Of a stretch of 64,000 nucleotides of DNA, positions 26,782 through 36,270 are shown in pieces. Origin of the DNA: Roseburia sp. 831b (lineage in GTDB: Bacteria > Bacillota > Clostridia > Lachnospirales > Lachnospiraceae); NCBI RefSeq assembly GCF_001940165.2, contig NZ_CP135162.1, forward strand, positions 168,501-232,500. Direction: 5' to 3'. The first letter of the stretch is position 1. The number at the start of each line of letters is the position of its first letter. The notes under the pieces are model-generated. The model worked only from the letters and a program-made list of their open reading frames with translations. It had not been told where the DNA came from and ran no database searches. Made by a program: the position numbers and the translations under genes.

Positions 26782-27871
26782 TTTTTTTATCTTTAGCATT
26801 TTGTTTGCCGTGATTTTATATGCAGCGATTCTGTATGGGAGCAAGGCATTGGCGGCACTCTTTTTCGCTGGAATCTGCTATGTCCTGTTTGCTTATATAG
26901 GGCTTTTTTTCCAATTGAAAAAGGTAAAAACTACAATTGTAGTTCCGATTGCAACGGGGGAGAAAGAAAAGAAGCTTACAGTCTTATTAAAGACGACAAA
27001 CAAGGGAAAATATCCAATTCAAAAGCTTGCCTACCGGATAAAAATAACACATTCACTCTCAGGATGTTCCTATAAGAAAAGACTATATGGTTCGGCAGCA
27101 CCTAAGAAGCAGACCACGCTTCCTACAACAGCCTGCGGGTCGATGAGCGGGGCTTATGAGGTGAAGCTTTGCCGTCTGCGCATTTATGACATGACGGGAT
27201 TTTTCTATCTCTCAAAAGCATGTGATGAGTTTGCGCAGTTTCAGATTATGCCGGAGCTTATGCCGGTAAATGTAACAGTAGGACAGGCTGCCCGCCATTT
27301 TATGGGGGAGACGGATGTGTATGAGGATAAAGGCGGTGGAACAGACCAGTCGGAACTGTATCAGATCAGAGAGTTTCGGGATGGCGATAAAATCCAGAGC
27401 ATTCACTGGAAAATGTCAGCCAAAATGGACGAGCTTATGGTGAGGGAGAACAAGCTGCCACGCGGCTGTGCGGTCGTATTGTTGTTGGATGCTGGAAACA
27501 GGAAAAAGACAAAAGAACAAAGGACAGAGGCATTTTTGCAGCTGGGTGCGTCGATTTCTTTTTGCCTGCTAGAAGAAAAGTGTCCACATTACATTGCATG
27601 GTACAGTGGAAAAGAGAACCAGATTGTGCGTATCCGTGTGGAAAAAGAAGAGGATTTCTATCTGTTTCTGATGCAGTATTTTGCAGAAAAGCCAGGTGTG
27701 TGTGAAGCGAATCTGCGCGAGGAATATCGAAGAAAATACCGGATGGAGACTTATGTGACGGATTTGTATCTCAACCAGGAATTGCGCATCGAAAAGAATG
27801 GAGAATTTTTAACAAAACTTTCGGATGCTTCACTGGAAAAAGAATGTGAGGAATTAGACCTTATCGTATAA
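26774..27871 (+). CDS. DUF58 domain protein
   Basis: 365 residues. Two hydrophobic helices at the N-terminus, a beta-rich part (about 60-180), then the DUF58/von Willebrand A-like core with the hallmark YQIREFRDGDKIQSIHWKMSAKMDELMVRE around residue 195. DUF58 proteins form a module with MoxR ATPases, and the operon order MoxR-DUF58-transglutaminase is widespread. The exact job, often envelope-related, is not known. The start ATG lies inside the end of the MoxR gene. Confidence 0.93.
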   Translation: MSSFFIFSILFAVILYAAILYGSKALAALFFAGICYVLFAYIGLFFQLKKVKTTIVVPIATGEKEKKLTVLLKTTNKGKYPIQKLAYRIKITHSLSGCSYKKRLYGSAAPKKQTTLPTTACGSMSGAYEVKLCRLRIYDMTGFFYLSKACDEFAQFQIMPELMPVNVTVGQAARHFMGETDVYEDKGGGTDQSELYQIREFRDGDKIQSIHWKMSAKMDELMVRENKLPRGCAVVLLLDAGNRKKTKEQRTEAFLQLGASISFCLLEEKCPHYIAWYSGKENQIVRIRVEKEEDFYLFLMQYFAEKPGVCEANLREEYRRKYRMETYVTDLYLNQELRIEKNGEFLTKLSDASLEKECEELDLIV

Positions 27872-27934
27872 AAATGTTACATACAGGATTCATACTTACG
27901 CACAAACTTCAGATAAGTAAGAATGGGGATTATT

Positions 27935-30514
27935 ATGAGACAAAATAAAAAGAAGAAATGGGTTCGTATGGAGCCGCAACAGCAAAAGCAGGCGAAACAG
28001 GGCAGCATCTGGTGCAGTCTTGAAAAAGGCATCTGCCTGCTGTTGGTTTTTCTTGGGACTATTTTGATGTATCGGGATGTTACAAAAGGAACGGGAAGCG
28101 GCATTGGAAGCCTTTTGGCAGGAGGAGTATTTTTGCTGCTGCTTGCTTTTTCCTATGACAGGTGGCAGGGGAACAAGAAGATTACCTATATAACTACAAT
28201 TGTCATTGCAATTGCTGCCCTGTGGTTTCGAAAAGCAATTGGTTCTGGATTTATAGACCTGTGCAACCACTGGATTGGGCTGGTCAATGATTATTATGAT
28301 GAACAGTTTTTGTTGCTGTCAGAGGAGGCGGCAAAAAGTGCCAATTCTTCGGTGTTTGCCGTGTTCCTTTTCGCGTGTCTTGCCTTTTTCCTGGCAGATT
28401 TCGCGATTCAAAAGAAAAGCTGGACAGCACTCTGGATTCCTGGAATGATAGTGATACTTGCGGGCTTGTGTGTCGGATATGCACCAGGGGAAGTGGGATT
28501 GTTCCTTTTTTTAGCCGGAGTCTTTGGAATGCGTCCTTATTGTAAGAAAAGAAAGGAAGGTGCCCTTCCGGCAAAACAATGTCTGAAGATGAGTGCCACA
28601 TTGGGCGTTACGGTGCTTTGTCTGGGAGGTCTTGTCTTTTCCCTTGGGGCATCGCCCATCCAAAAAGTGGTGAAGCTGCAGGCGGATGTCCTGGCAAAAC
28701 AAAAATATTTTGAACAGGTCATAAGCAGTGGCGAGCTGTTTTCTTTTTTTCAGGGGGATTATCAGGAGGTAACCAACAAAAAACCATATTATACGGAGCG
28801 GGAAGTGCTGACGCTTACGACGGATGCCAAGCCAAAAAATTCAGTCTATCTAAGAGGCAAGGTGGGAGATACCTATCAGGATGGCCGATGGGGGAACGAA
28901 GGGGAAGATGCGTTTGAACGTGAGAGCAAAAACTGGAAGATTGCATCGCAGGAAGATATTGCAAACGCACTTTATGAGATGCCTTATGAAAGCCAGGGAA
29001 GCGATGGGGCGAAGATAACTTACACAATCGCCTATCAGGCGACAGGGGACCGCCTTGCGTATCTGCCATATCTGACACTTCTTTCTCCGGCAAAAGAGCC
29101 GGTTACGGTAAACGGGGATGGAACGGTTCAAAGAACCTCAAAGAAAGAGCAGGCGGTAAGCGGAATCAACTATGATAACGTCTTTGATTTTGTAGGCAGT
29201 GCATCGGCGGGAAAAGAGCAACAGGAGTTAGACGAGACTTACCGGAACTTCTGCGAGAGATATCTGGAGGTGCCGCAGAATCTGGACGAGCTGGATGCTC
29301 TGGGGCAGGAGTTAAACACGGTGCTGCAGGACTTAAAGGATAAGGGTGCCGGGCAGATGGAGGTCGAGCTTGCTGCAATCTGTATGGTGCGGGATGCAGT
29401 GAATAGCCGTGTCACCTATGACCTTGATTTGGATGCCGTTCCACAGGGAAAAGACGTAGTGGAGAATTTTCTGTTTCATTCTGGAAAAGGTTATTGTACT
29501 CACTATGCAAGTGCAGGAACATTGCTTTTTCGTGAGTTAGGAATCCCGGCAAGATATGTGACCGGGTACGTGGTTGAGCGGGACGAATTTGAACGGGAGC
29601 AGAACAAGCAATATGTGGCGGGCGTAAAAGACAGCGCAAGCCATGCCTGGGTCGAAGTTTATCTGGAAAATATCGGCTGGTTTCCAATTGAGATGATATC
29701 GGGATTTGATGACCAGTTAGATTCCATGCATCTGGTTCAAAACCAATATGGGGACTATGCAATCTGGTATGAAAATCAATATAAAATAACATCCGTACAA
29801 AGACTGACCGGATATGAGCGCGATATGGATGTGGAGTCCTGGGACAATCCGGTTTCAACCTATGAAAACCTGAACAAGAAGGCGCAGGATATGGATGCAC
29901 TTGCAGCAGAACAGACCGGAGAAACACAGACAACGGAGCGTGAGACAGCCAATCAGGAAAACACAAAGTCTGATATTAAGAACGCCATGTCGGAGGCAGA
30001 AAACGGGAAGTACAGCGCAAACGATACGAGGTCTGGGACGGGAAGTAATGTAAGACAGCAAGGAGACGAAGAGTCGGGAACTGCCGGAGGAGCGAATAGA
30101 AACGATGCGGCCGGGAACACGCAAAATAGCCGCTGGATTTTTGTTTTCCTGTTGAATTTCTTTATTGCAATTACAGTTGTAGTTGTAGCTATTATCATAT
30201 GGAAAGCAAGGGTATGTGCAATTGAGCGGGCGTGCAAACAAAGAGATACCAGAAAAGCCGTGAAGAATATTTCAAAGCAGCTTTATCTTCAAATGAAACG
30301 AAAACATCTTTTGCCAGCGAAAAAGCTGGATGACGCACAATTTTTTAAAGCGTTAGAGAACGCAGACGCTTCTTTTTCCAAGGAAGAGATTGCGCGGTTA
30401 AAAGAAATTATAAAACGGGCAGCATATAGCAATGAGGCAATAGAAGTGACAGAGGCAAAGTTCTGCTATGGCATTTATCTGCGGCTGAAAAAGCATCCAA
30501 AGAAAAAAGCGTAA
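27935..30514 (+). CDS. Membrane transglutaminase-like protein
   Basis: About 859 residues. Six or so helices in the first 230 residues are followed by an extracellular part with a transglutaminase core: Cys in GKGYCTHYASAGTLLFREL, His in SHAWVEVYLENIGWFPIE, but Glu where Asp usually completes the triad. A Thr/Glu/Asn/Gly-rich linker leads to a final membrane helix and a cytoplasmic tail (DUF4129-like). ATG 27935 with GGGGAT upstream is taken rather than ATG 27923. It is the third gene of the MoxR/DUF58 operon and probably acts as a protease or crosslinking-like enzyme at the cell surface. Confidence 0.88.
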   Translation: MRQNKKKKWVRMEPQQQKQAKQGSIWCSLEKGICLLLVFLGTILMYRDVTKGTGSGIGSLLAGGVFLLLLAFSYDRWQGNKKITYITTIVIAIAALWFRKAIGSGFIDLCNHWIGLVNDYYDEQFLLLSEEAAKSANSSVFAVFLFACLAFFLADFAIQKKSWTALWIPGMIVILAGLCVGYAPGEVGLFLFLAGVFGMRPYCKKRKEGALPAKQCLKMSATLGVTVLCLGGLVFSLGASPIQKVVKLQADVLAKQKYFEQVISSGELFSFFQGDYQEVTNKKPYYTEREVLTLTTDAKPKNSVYLRGKVGDTYQDGRWGNEGEDAFERESKNWKIASQEDIANALYEMPYESQGSDGAKITYTIAYQATGDRLAYLPYLTLLSPAKEPVTVNGDGTVQRTSKKEQAVSGINYDNVFDFVGSASAGKEQQELDETYRNFCERYLEVPQNLDELDALGQELNTVLQDLKDKGAGQMEVELAAICMVRDAVNSRVTYDLDLDAVPQGKDVVENFLFHSGKGYCTHYASAGTLLFRELGIPARYVTGYVVERDEFEREQNKQYVAGVKDSASHAWVEVYLENIGWFPIEMISGFDDQLDSMHLVQNQYGDYAIWYENQYKITSVQRLTGYERDMDVESWDNPVSTYENLNKKAQDMDALAAEQTGETQTTERETANQENTKSDIKNAMSEAENGKYSANDTRSGTGSNVRQQGDEESGTAGGANRNDAAGNTQNSRWIFVFLLNFFIAITVVVVAIIIWKARVCAIERACKQRDTRKAVKNISKQLYLQMKRKHLLPAKKLDDAQFFKALENADASFSKEEIARLKEIIKRAAYSNEAIEVTEAKFCYGIYLRLKKHPKKKA

Positions 30515-30577
30515 GTCGCTATCGGATGGAATTAAGGGACGAAGTTTCTAAAATAAGTATAAATATCGGTGATTTTC

Positions 30578-30606
30578 TTGTGATTAAAAGAAAGATGTTT
30601 TATAAT
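30578..30606 (+). promoter_or_regulatory. Sigma-A promoter of the ClpX-like gene
   Basis: TTGTGA (30578-30583), exactly 17 bases, TATAAT (30601-30606); the start codon follows at 30649. Confidence 0.8.
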
Positions 30607-30648
30607 AATAGGCAGTTTACAGATTGAAGAAAGGACATAGGTAGTGAA

Positions 30649-32181
30649 ATGTCAGAATTTGATAAAGATGAATTCAAAGAAGTAACCGATATGGAAGAAA
30701 CGATAGATCAGAATACAAAGAACGAGTCCACAAAAGAGAAGACAGATTCTGCTACAACACAGGAGACATCCGGTGGGAATGCCGATGCTGCTACAACACA
30801 GGAGACATCCGGTGAGAAGGAAGAGTACGAGGAAGTCTGCTATATTTGCAGACGCCCGGAGCATATTGCCGGCAAAATGATTCAGATTCAGAATGAGATT
30901 TACATCTGCCGCGACTGTATGCAAAAGACATTTGACAGCATGAATCATGCACCGTTTCCAATGGGCGATATGTTAAATCTTGGAAATGACAAGATGCCAA
31001 ACATCAGCATGATTAATCTGTCAGACCTTCAGGGATTTGTGCCGAACAACCAGCGCCTGAAGAAGAAAGATAAGGAAAAAAAGAAAGAGCCTGTACTTGA
31101 TATCAAGGCAATTCCTGCGCCACATAAGATTAAGGCATCCTTAGACGAATATGTCGTAGGACAGGACTACGCGAAGAAGGTAATGTCCGTTGCGGTTTAC
31201 AATCATTACAAGCGAATTGCAAACCAGAACGTGGATGATGTTGAGATTGAGAAGTCCAACATGCTGATGATTGGACCAACCGGATGCGGTAAAACTTATC
31301 TGGTAAAGACCCTGGCGCGCCTTTTGGATGTGCCGCTTGCAATCACAGATGCAACATCCCTGACAGAAGCAGGATACATCGGCGATGATATCGAAAGCGT
31401 TGTCAGCAAGCTTTTAGCTGCAGCAGGAAATGATGTGGAAAAGGCAGAGCGAGGCATCATTTTCATCGATGAGATTGACAAGATTGCCAAGAAAAAGAAT
31501 ACAAACCAGCGTGATGTCAGTGGCGAGTCCGTGCAGCAGGGAATGTTGAAATTGTTAGAAGGAGCTGAGGTTGAAGTGCCGGTTGGCGCAAGCAGCAAGA
31601 ATGCTATGGTTCCAATGACAACTGTAAATACAAAGAACATTCTTTTTATCTGTGGTGGTGCTTTCCCAGACTTAGAAGAAATCATCAAAGAGCGTTTGAA
31701 TAAAACATCTTCGATCGGATTCCAGGCAGATTTGAAGGATAAATATGACAAGCAGGAGAATCTGTTGAAAGAGGTAACGGTTGAGGATGTGCGTAAATTC
31801 GGTATGATTCCTGAATTTTTAGGACGTCTTCCCATTATGTTTACATTGGATGCACTCAGCGAGGAGATGCTGGTACGCATCTTAAAAGAGCCAAAGAACG
31901 CGATTATCCGCCAGTACCAGAAGCTTCTTGAGATGGACGAGGTAAAATTGGAGTTCGACGAGGATGCACTCTATGCCATCGCCAAGAAAGCCAAAGAAAA
32001 AGATGTTGGAGCCAGAGCACTTCGTGCCATCATCGAGGAATTCATGCTGGATATCATGTATGAGATTCCAAAGGACGACAACATCGGTTCTGTCACCATT
32101 ACCAAGGATTACATTGAGAAAAAGGGTGGTCCACTCATTGCGATGAGAGGATATGATGCACTCCCGGAGAAGGAAGCATAA
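30649..32181 (+). CDS. Divergent ClpX-type AAA+ unfoldase
   Basis: 510 residues against about 420 for housekeeping ClpX. A 65-residue acidic N-terminal extension holds a 13-residue tandem repeat; then the four-Cys zinc finger (CYICRRPEH... ICRDC), AAA+ core with GPTGCGKT, pore loop AGYIGDD, Walker B IIFIDEIDK and IPEFLGRLP. The segment usually reading VPPQGGRKHP is VPVGASSKNAM here, and IGFGA is IGFQA. It is not beside tig or clpP. These features suggest a second, specialised ClpX, probably still a ClpP partner. It could also be the only ClpX of the genome. Confidence 0.85.
   Translation: MSEFDKDEFKEVTDMEETIDQNTKNESTKEKTDSATTQETSGGNADAATTQETSGEKEEYEEVCYICRRPEHIAGKMIQIQNEIYICRDCMQKTFDSMNHAPFPMGDMLNLGNDKMPNISMINLSDLQGFVPNNQRLKKKDKEKKKEPVLDIKAIPAPHKIKASLDEYVVGQDYAKKVMSVAVYNHYKRIANQNVDDVEIEKSNMLMIGPTGCGKTYLVKTLARLLDVPLAITDATSLTEAGYIGDDIESVVSKLLAAAGNDVEKAERGIIFIDEIDKIAKKKNTNQRDVSGESVQQGMLKLLEGAEVEVPVGASSKNAMVPMTTVNTKNILFICGGAFPDLEEIIKERLNKTSSIGFQADLKDKYDKQENLLKEVTVEDVRKFGMIPEFLGRLPIMFTLDALSEEMLVRILKEPKNAIIRQYQKLLEMDEVKLEFDEDALYAIAKKAKEKDVGARALRAIIEEFMLDIMYEIPKDDNIGSVTITKDYIEKKGGPLIAMRGYDALPEKEA
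30750..30814 (+). repeat. In-frame direct repeat in the ClpX-like gene
   Basis: Two 26-base identical copies (30750-30775 and 30789-30814) beginning TGCTACAACACAGG, 39 bases apart, encode two copies of ATTQETSG. A recent 13-codon tandem duplication. Confidence 0.85.
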
Positions 32182-32215
32182 GAAAAAGAAATATTATAGT
32201 GTGAAACTTGCAATA

Positions 32216-32252
32216 GAAAAAGCCTGCGTCTGGTTAGACGCGGGCTTTTTTT
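32216..32252. terminator. Terminator between convergent genes
   Basis: AAAAGCCTGCGTCT pairs with AGACGCGGGCTTTT (loop GGTT, one G-U pair), then T residues. It ends the ClpX-like transcript and overlaps the last codons of the opposing GH3 gene. Confidence 0.85.
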
Positions 32253-35173
32253 GCAATTGGTTTCAAGGCAAGATACCCAATCTGCATGCCAGATTTAACT
32301 ACGTTTGTATGCAGTTTATAAAAACCAGCATCCAGATGAACTCTTCCAAGTTTGTGCGTCATCCACTGGCCAAGGGTTCCGTTGGTGTTGATGGTACACA
32401 GGTTGGAATCGTTTAATAAAATCGTAACGGTGCTTTGTGCGAGGACATCCTCTTGCGACATCGTGTTTGCGACCAAGAGGAAGTCACCGCCTTCTTTCAC
32501 TTCTAACCAGACAGAATCGGTAAAAGAAGGAAGAAAGACATTTTTCTGCAAAGCGGCGGTCTGTCTGCTGGAATCGGATGCTAAAAGAGAGAGTACGGCA
32601 TCCGTCGGAGCAGCATTTTTTAAAAGAAAATCTACTTTTTCCGGTTCCTTATCGGTTGGAGCAATGGTGACGGAGAATTCGTCAAAAGTCTGTTTGCGTC
32701 CAAATACCGGTGCCTGCATTAAAAAGCTGCAAATGTGTCTGGCACAGCGCTGCAATTCCCCGATGGTAAGGGTTCCATTGGCAAGGGATGGAAGCGTATT
32801 GTCGTTGGAGGCATTTAATTCAGCGCCGTCGTTGTTGACTACCATGTAAAGGTCGTTTCCGGCACGCACCATAAAGTTTGTGGAGGTTCGATCCGCGTCA
32901 CCGCCATCCACACAAGAGTTCATTTTTGCCCACCAGTCGGTCATGACGATTCCGTCAAATCCCCATTCTTTTCGTAAAATTGTGGTACAAAGATCATAAT
33001 TGGAAGCACACCAATGACCATTTAATGGATTGTAAGAGGTCATGATGGAGCGTGCGCCACCTTCTTTTACGCCCATCTCAAAGCCCTTTAGATAGATTTC
33101 TCTTAAAGCGCGCTCAGAGATGACCGAGTTGACTACGGAACGGTTGCTTTCCTGATTATTTCCCGCAAAATGTTTCATGGTAGCGGTAGCACCACCCTTA
33201 TGAATACCGCGCACGGTAGCGGAGGTGAAGGTGCCGGTTACAAATGGGTCCTCGGAAAAATATTCGAAGTTACGTCCGTTCAACGGGTTTCTTCGAATGT
33301 TAAGTCCAGGTCCAAGCAGGGAATCAATCTCGTTGCGCAGCAGTTCTTTTCCTTCCATCACATAGAGTTCTTCAATCAGTGCAGGGTTCCAGGTTGCTGC
33401 CTGCAAGGTTCCAATCGGAAGCTGGGTCGCTTTCAGCCCACCTTCCATACGGATACCGGAAGGACCGTCAGCACAACATGCAAGAGGAATGCCATAGGAA
33501 AAGAGACTATCGCCGACGCCGCCAAAGCAGGAAGCTGTTCCGGGCGTTACCTTAGTGCTGCACATTCCCTCGCCACGGACGATGGTTGCAAGTTCTTCTT
33601 CATTTAACTGTGCGATAAAATCATCCAGAGTCGCTTTCCCATCTGCGGCATCATGTAAAGTGATGCATTTGTTCCCGGTGATTGGAAGCGCTTTCGGCAG
33701 ACGGCTTTCGATACGCTCACGAAGAGAATACTGCATTCTTGGTACTTCTTCGGATGCAGGCTCATAAGAACCATCAGAGCGTTTGGCTCCAGGGCGGAGA
33801 CGCTTGAAATTTTCCGTTGGGGCAAGCGCCTGCTCCAATTCCTCTACAACCGTAGTTGCGCCGAGGAAAATAGAATCCTCCGCCACGTGGATAGAGGTTC
33901 CGTTGAAAGAAATTGCGGCAGCAGAATCCTTTAATGTAACAGCAGAATCTTCCACAAATGGAACCAGGGTTGTCTTTCTTACACTGCTACCGGCAAAAAG
34001 GCGGTATTCCCCGTCCTCTAAAACGTAACAGTAAGGATGTCCGGTCACGCCGCTGTCATCATAGGATGCCATAGTAGAGAGCGGAGACGTAATCGTCACC
34101 GTTTCGGATTCCTTTGGTGCCAAAAGAGAGGTTTTGGCAAATCCAGCAAGTTGTCGAACCGGCTTTCCAAGCTTTCCCTGAGGTGCTTCATAGTAGACCT
34201 GTACCACTTCTTTTCCAGAATAAGTGTCGCCAGTGTTTGTGACGGTTGCAGTTACTGTGATTGTTTCATCAGAGGAGAGGGCAGCACACAGCCCGTCGAT
34301 GGAAAAAGTGGTGTAAGACATGCCGTATCCAAATTCGTAAAGTACCTTATCAGGCGCAAAGGTCTCAAAATAGCGGTAGCCGACATAAATATCTTCCTGA
34401 TAAAGATTTTGGTCTTCCCCACCGTAATTTTTGGTGGATGGATAGTCCTCGATGGAAGCGGCAATCGTATCGGTCAGTTTTCCACCAGGCGTAACTACAC
34501 CTGTAATTACATCTGCAATGCCGTTTCCGCCTTCCTGGCCACCCTGCCAAGCGTAGAGAACCGCTCCGATTGGGTGAACATAGGAAGCATCGTGAACAAA
34601 ACTCATATCGATGATGTTTGGAACATTTAAGATGACAGCCGTTTTGGAAAAATAGCGTGTTACCTGCGCAATCATTTCTTTTTCCTCTGGTGTCAGTAAA
34701 TAACTTCCGCTTTCGGCAGCGTTGTCCTGATCCTCACCGGCAGTACGTCCAATCACGATCAAAGCCTTATCGGACTGTCTGCTTGCCGCATCGACCAGCT
34801 CATCGGTCAAAGGCATCTCAGCCTGGTGCCATGGTTCTGCAGCCCAGCCGCCGCCACCGTTGTCAAAAGGATGTTCTTTGTGCCATGCTTCGTAAGTGGC
34901 AGCAAGTGTTTCATTCACAGAAATCCCCTGTGCCAGGCGCATGCTGCCTAATAAGTTTGTCGTGTATGCAACATTGACAGCACCGCCGGAACCGGTTCCG
35001 CTGCGATAATAGTCAATCTGGCAGCGGCCGAAGATAGAGACGGTTTCCCCTTTTTGAACCGGAAGAACATTTCCTTGGTTTTCCAGTAAAACAGCTCCTT
35101 CCGCTGCGACTTTTCGTGCTAATTCTGCAAATCCCTCCAAAGGGACGCCAATCTTTTTATTTGTCTGAGTCAT
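32234..35173 (-). CDS. Glycoside hydrolase family 3 beta-glucosidase, swapped domains
   Basis: 979 residues, cytoplasmic (no signal peptide). The domain order is reversed relative to usual GH3: the alpha/beta sandwich comes first (AEGAVLLENQGNVLP, SGTGSGGAVN), then an FnIII-like domain (about 290-420), then the TIM-like barrel (GPGLNIRRNPLNGRNFEYFSEDP, KHFAGNNQE, nucleophile Asp in VMTDWW). This arrangement is known in Ruminococcus albus and Butyrivibrio beta-glucosidases. It likely hydrolyses imported oligosaccharides. TGGAGG precedes the ATG. A divergent AraC regulator gene starts 143 bases away. Confidence 0.93.
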   Translation of the reverse strand: MTQTNKKIGVPLEGFAELARKVAAEGAVLLENQGNVLPVQKGETVSIFGRCQIDYYRSGTGSGGAVNVAYTTNLLGSMRLAQGISVNETLAATYEAWHKEHPFDNGGGGWAAEPWHQAEMPLTDELVDAASRQSDKALIVIGRTAGEDQDNAAESGSYLLTPEEKEMIAQVTRYFSKTAVILNVPNIIDMSFVHDASYVHPIGAVLYAWQGGQEGGNGIADVITGVVTPGGKLTDTIAASIEDYPSTKNYGGEDQNLYQEDIYVGYRYFETFAPDKVLYEFGYGMSYTTFSIDGLCAALSSDETITVTATVTNTGDTYSGKEVVQVYYEAPQGKLGKPVRQLAGFAKTSLLAPKESETVTITSPLSTMASYDDSGVTGHPYCYVLEDGEYRLFAGSSVRKTTLVPFVEDSAVTLKDSAAAISFNGTSIHVAEDSIFLGATTVVEELEQALAPTENFKRLRPGAKRSDGSYEPASEEVPRMQYSLRERIESRLPKALPITGNKCITLHDAADGKATLDDFIAQLNEEELATIVRGEGMCSTKVTPGTASCFGGVGDSLFSYGIPLACCADGPSGIRMEGGLKATQLPIGTLQAATWNPALIEELYVMEGKELLRNEIDSLLGPGLNIRRNPLNGRNFEYFSEDPFVTGTFTSATVRGIHKGGATATMKHFAGNNQESNRSVVNSVISERALREIYLKGFEMGVKEGGARSIMTSYNPLNGHWCASNYDLCTTILRKEWGFDGIVMTDWWAKMNSCVDGGDADRTSTNFMVRAGNDLYMVVNNDGAELNASNDNTLPSLANGTLTIGELQRCARHICSFLMQAPVFGRKQTFDEFSVTIAPTDKEPEKVDFLLKNAAPTDAVLSLLASDSSRQTAALQKNVFLPSFTDSVWLEVKEGGDFLLVANTMSQEDVLAQSTVTILLNDSNLCTINTNGTLGQWMTHKLGRVHLDAGFYKLHTNVVKSGMQIGYLALKPIAKKARV

Positions 35174-35253
35174 AGCAATACCTCCATTTATATTCTGAAT
35201 CCTGTTAAAAAACTATTTCGTACGTTAGATTTATTATAGAATAAGATTTGCTG

Positions 35254-35265
35254 GCATGATATAAT
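35254..35265 (+). promoter_or_regulatory. Extended -10 promoter of the AraC gene
   Basis: TGA-TATAAT (TATAAT at 35260-35265), 52 bases before the ATG at 35317, within the 143-base divergent region shared with the GH3 gene, where the regulator probably binds. Confidence 0.55.
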
Positions 35266-35316
35266 GTCTCTGTAAAAAAGTAGCACAAGTTTGTCGTAAT
35301 AGAAAAGGAAAAAGAG

Positions 35317-36213
35317 ATGTATTTTGAGGAAGAAAAACCGAAAACAGAGGACGGGCAGACCTCTCACATCGTTTGCCATATACAGTATGTTTCAGGCACC
35401 GGAACGGTTTATCCGGCTCACTATCATTCCTACATTGAGATGCTTTATGCAACAAGCGGGGAGTATGAGGTGACACTGAGCGGAAAACAATACAGATTTG
35501 TCAAAGGAGATATGGTATTAATCAACAGCAGGGAAGTGCACCAGATTGACTGTAAGAAAAAAAGTGGCGGAGAGTATCTCGTCATCCGTTTTGAGCCGGA
35601 AATTCTATATAGCAGCGTGTTTGATAATGATAAGGAATTGCAGTATATCCTGCCGTTTTTGTTCGAGGACGCCGGTCACCAGAAGGTCATTCGTGCAGCG
35701 GAACTGGAAGAGTCGTTTGTTCCAAAGCTGGTCTGGCAGATTTACAAGGAATACGAGGAAAAAGAATATGCGTATGAGTTTGCGATGAAAACCGGAATCA
35801 GTGAGATATTTCTGTGGGTGCTTCGGTACTTCCACCGGAAGGGAAATACATTTTCCATCTCGGACCAGAACCGGAAGGCGATGCTTCGCAGATTACAGCC
35901 ATGCCTGGATTATGTGGAAAAACATTACGAGGAGGAGCTTCGCTCGGATGAGATGTCGAAAGTCTGTCAGATGAGTGACAGCTATTTTTCCAGGATGTTC
36001 CATGCGCACATGGGAAGAACATTTCATGATTATGTAAACTATATTCGCATTCGCGAGGCAGAAAAAATGCTGCTTACTTCGCAAAAAAATGTGACCGAGG
36101 TTGCCGGAGACGTCGGCTTTTCCTCGTCGAGTTATTTTATCAAGCAGTTCCGCTTGCAAAAGGGAATCTCGCCGAAACAGTTTCAGAAACAATTTGGTGT
36201 AAAAATGTCATAA
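35317..36213 (+). CDS. AraC family regulator, probable controller of the GH3 gene
   Basis: 298 residues. An N-terminal cupin sensor (YPAHYHSYIEMLYATSGEYEVTLSG, GDMVLINSREVHQI) is joined to a C-terminal double helix-turn-helix (DEMSKVCQMSDSYFSRMFHAHMG; VTEVAGDVGFSSSSYFIKQFR; GISPKQFQKQFG). It is transcribed away from the beta-glucosidase gene, the standard arrangement of a local sugar-responsive activator. The ribosome site is AAAAGGAAAAAGAG. Confidence 0.9.
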   Translation: MYFEEEKPKTEDGQTSHIVCHIQYVSGTGTVYPAHYHSYIEMLYATSGEYEVTLSGKQYRFVKGDMVLINSREVHQIDCKKKSGGEYLVIRFEPEILYSSVFDNDKELQYILPFLFEDAGHQKVIRAAELEESFVPKLVWQIYKEYEEKEYAYEFAMKTGISEIFLWVLRYFHRKGNTFSISDQNRKAMLRRLQPCLDYVEKHYEEELRSDEMSKVCQMSDSYFSRMFHAHMGRTFHDYVNYIRIREAEKMLLTSQKNVTEVAGDVGFSSSSYFIKQFRLQKGISPKQFQKQFGVKMS

Positions 36214-36270
36214 GACAAGACGTCACTGCATTGGATATAAGGAGGTAAGTGCAGGATAAAAGGCAGGGCT

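Noticed and set aside
29412..29966. 184-codon minus-strand frame inside the transglutaminase gene
   Set aside because: Shadow frame with Pro/Arg/His-rich composition typical of antisense reading.
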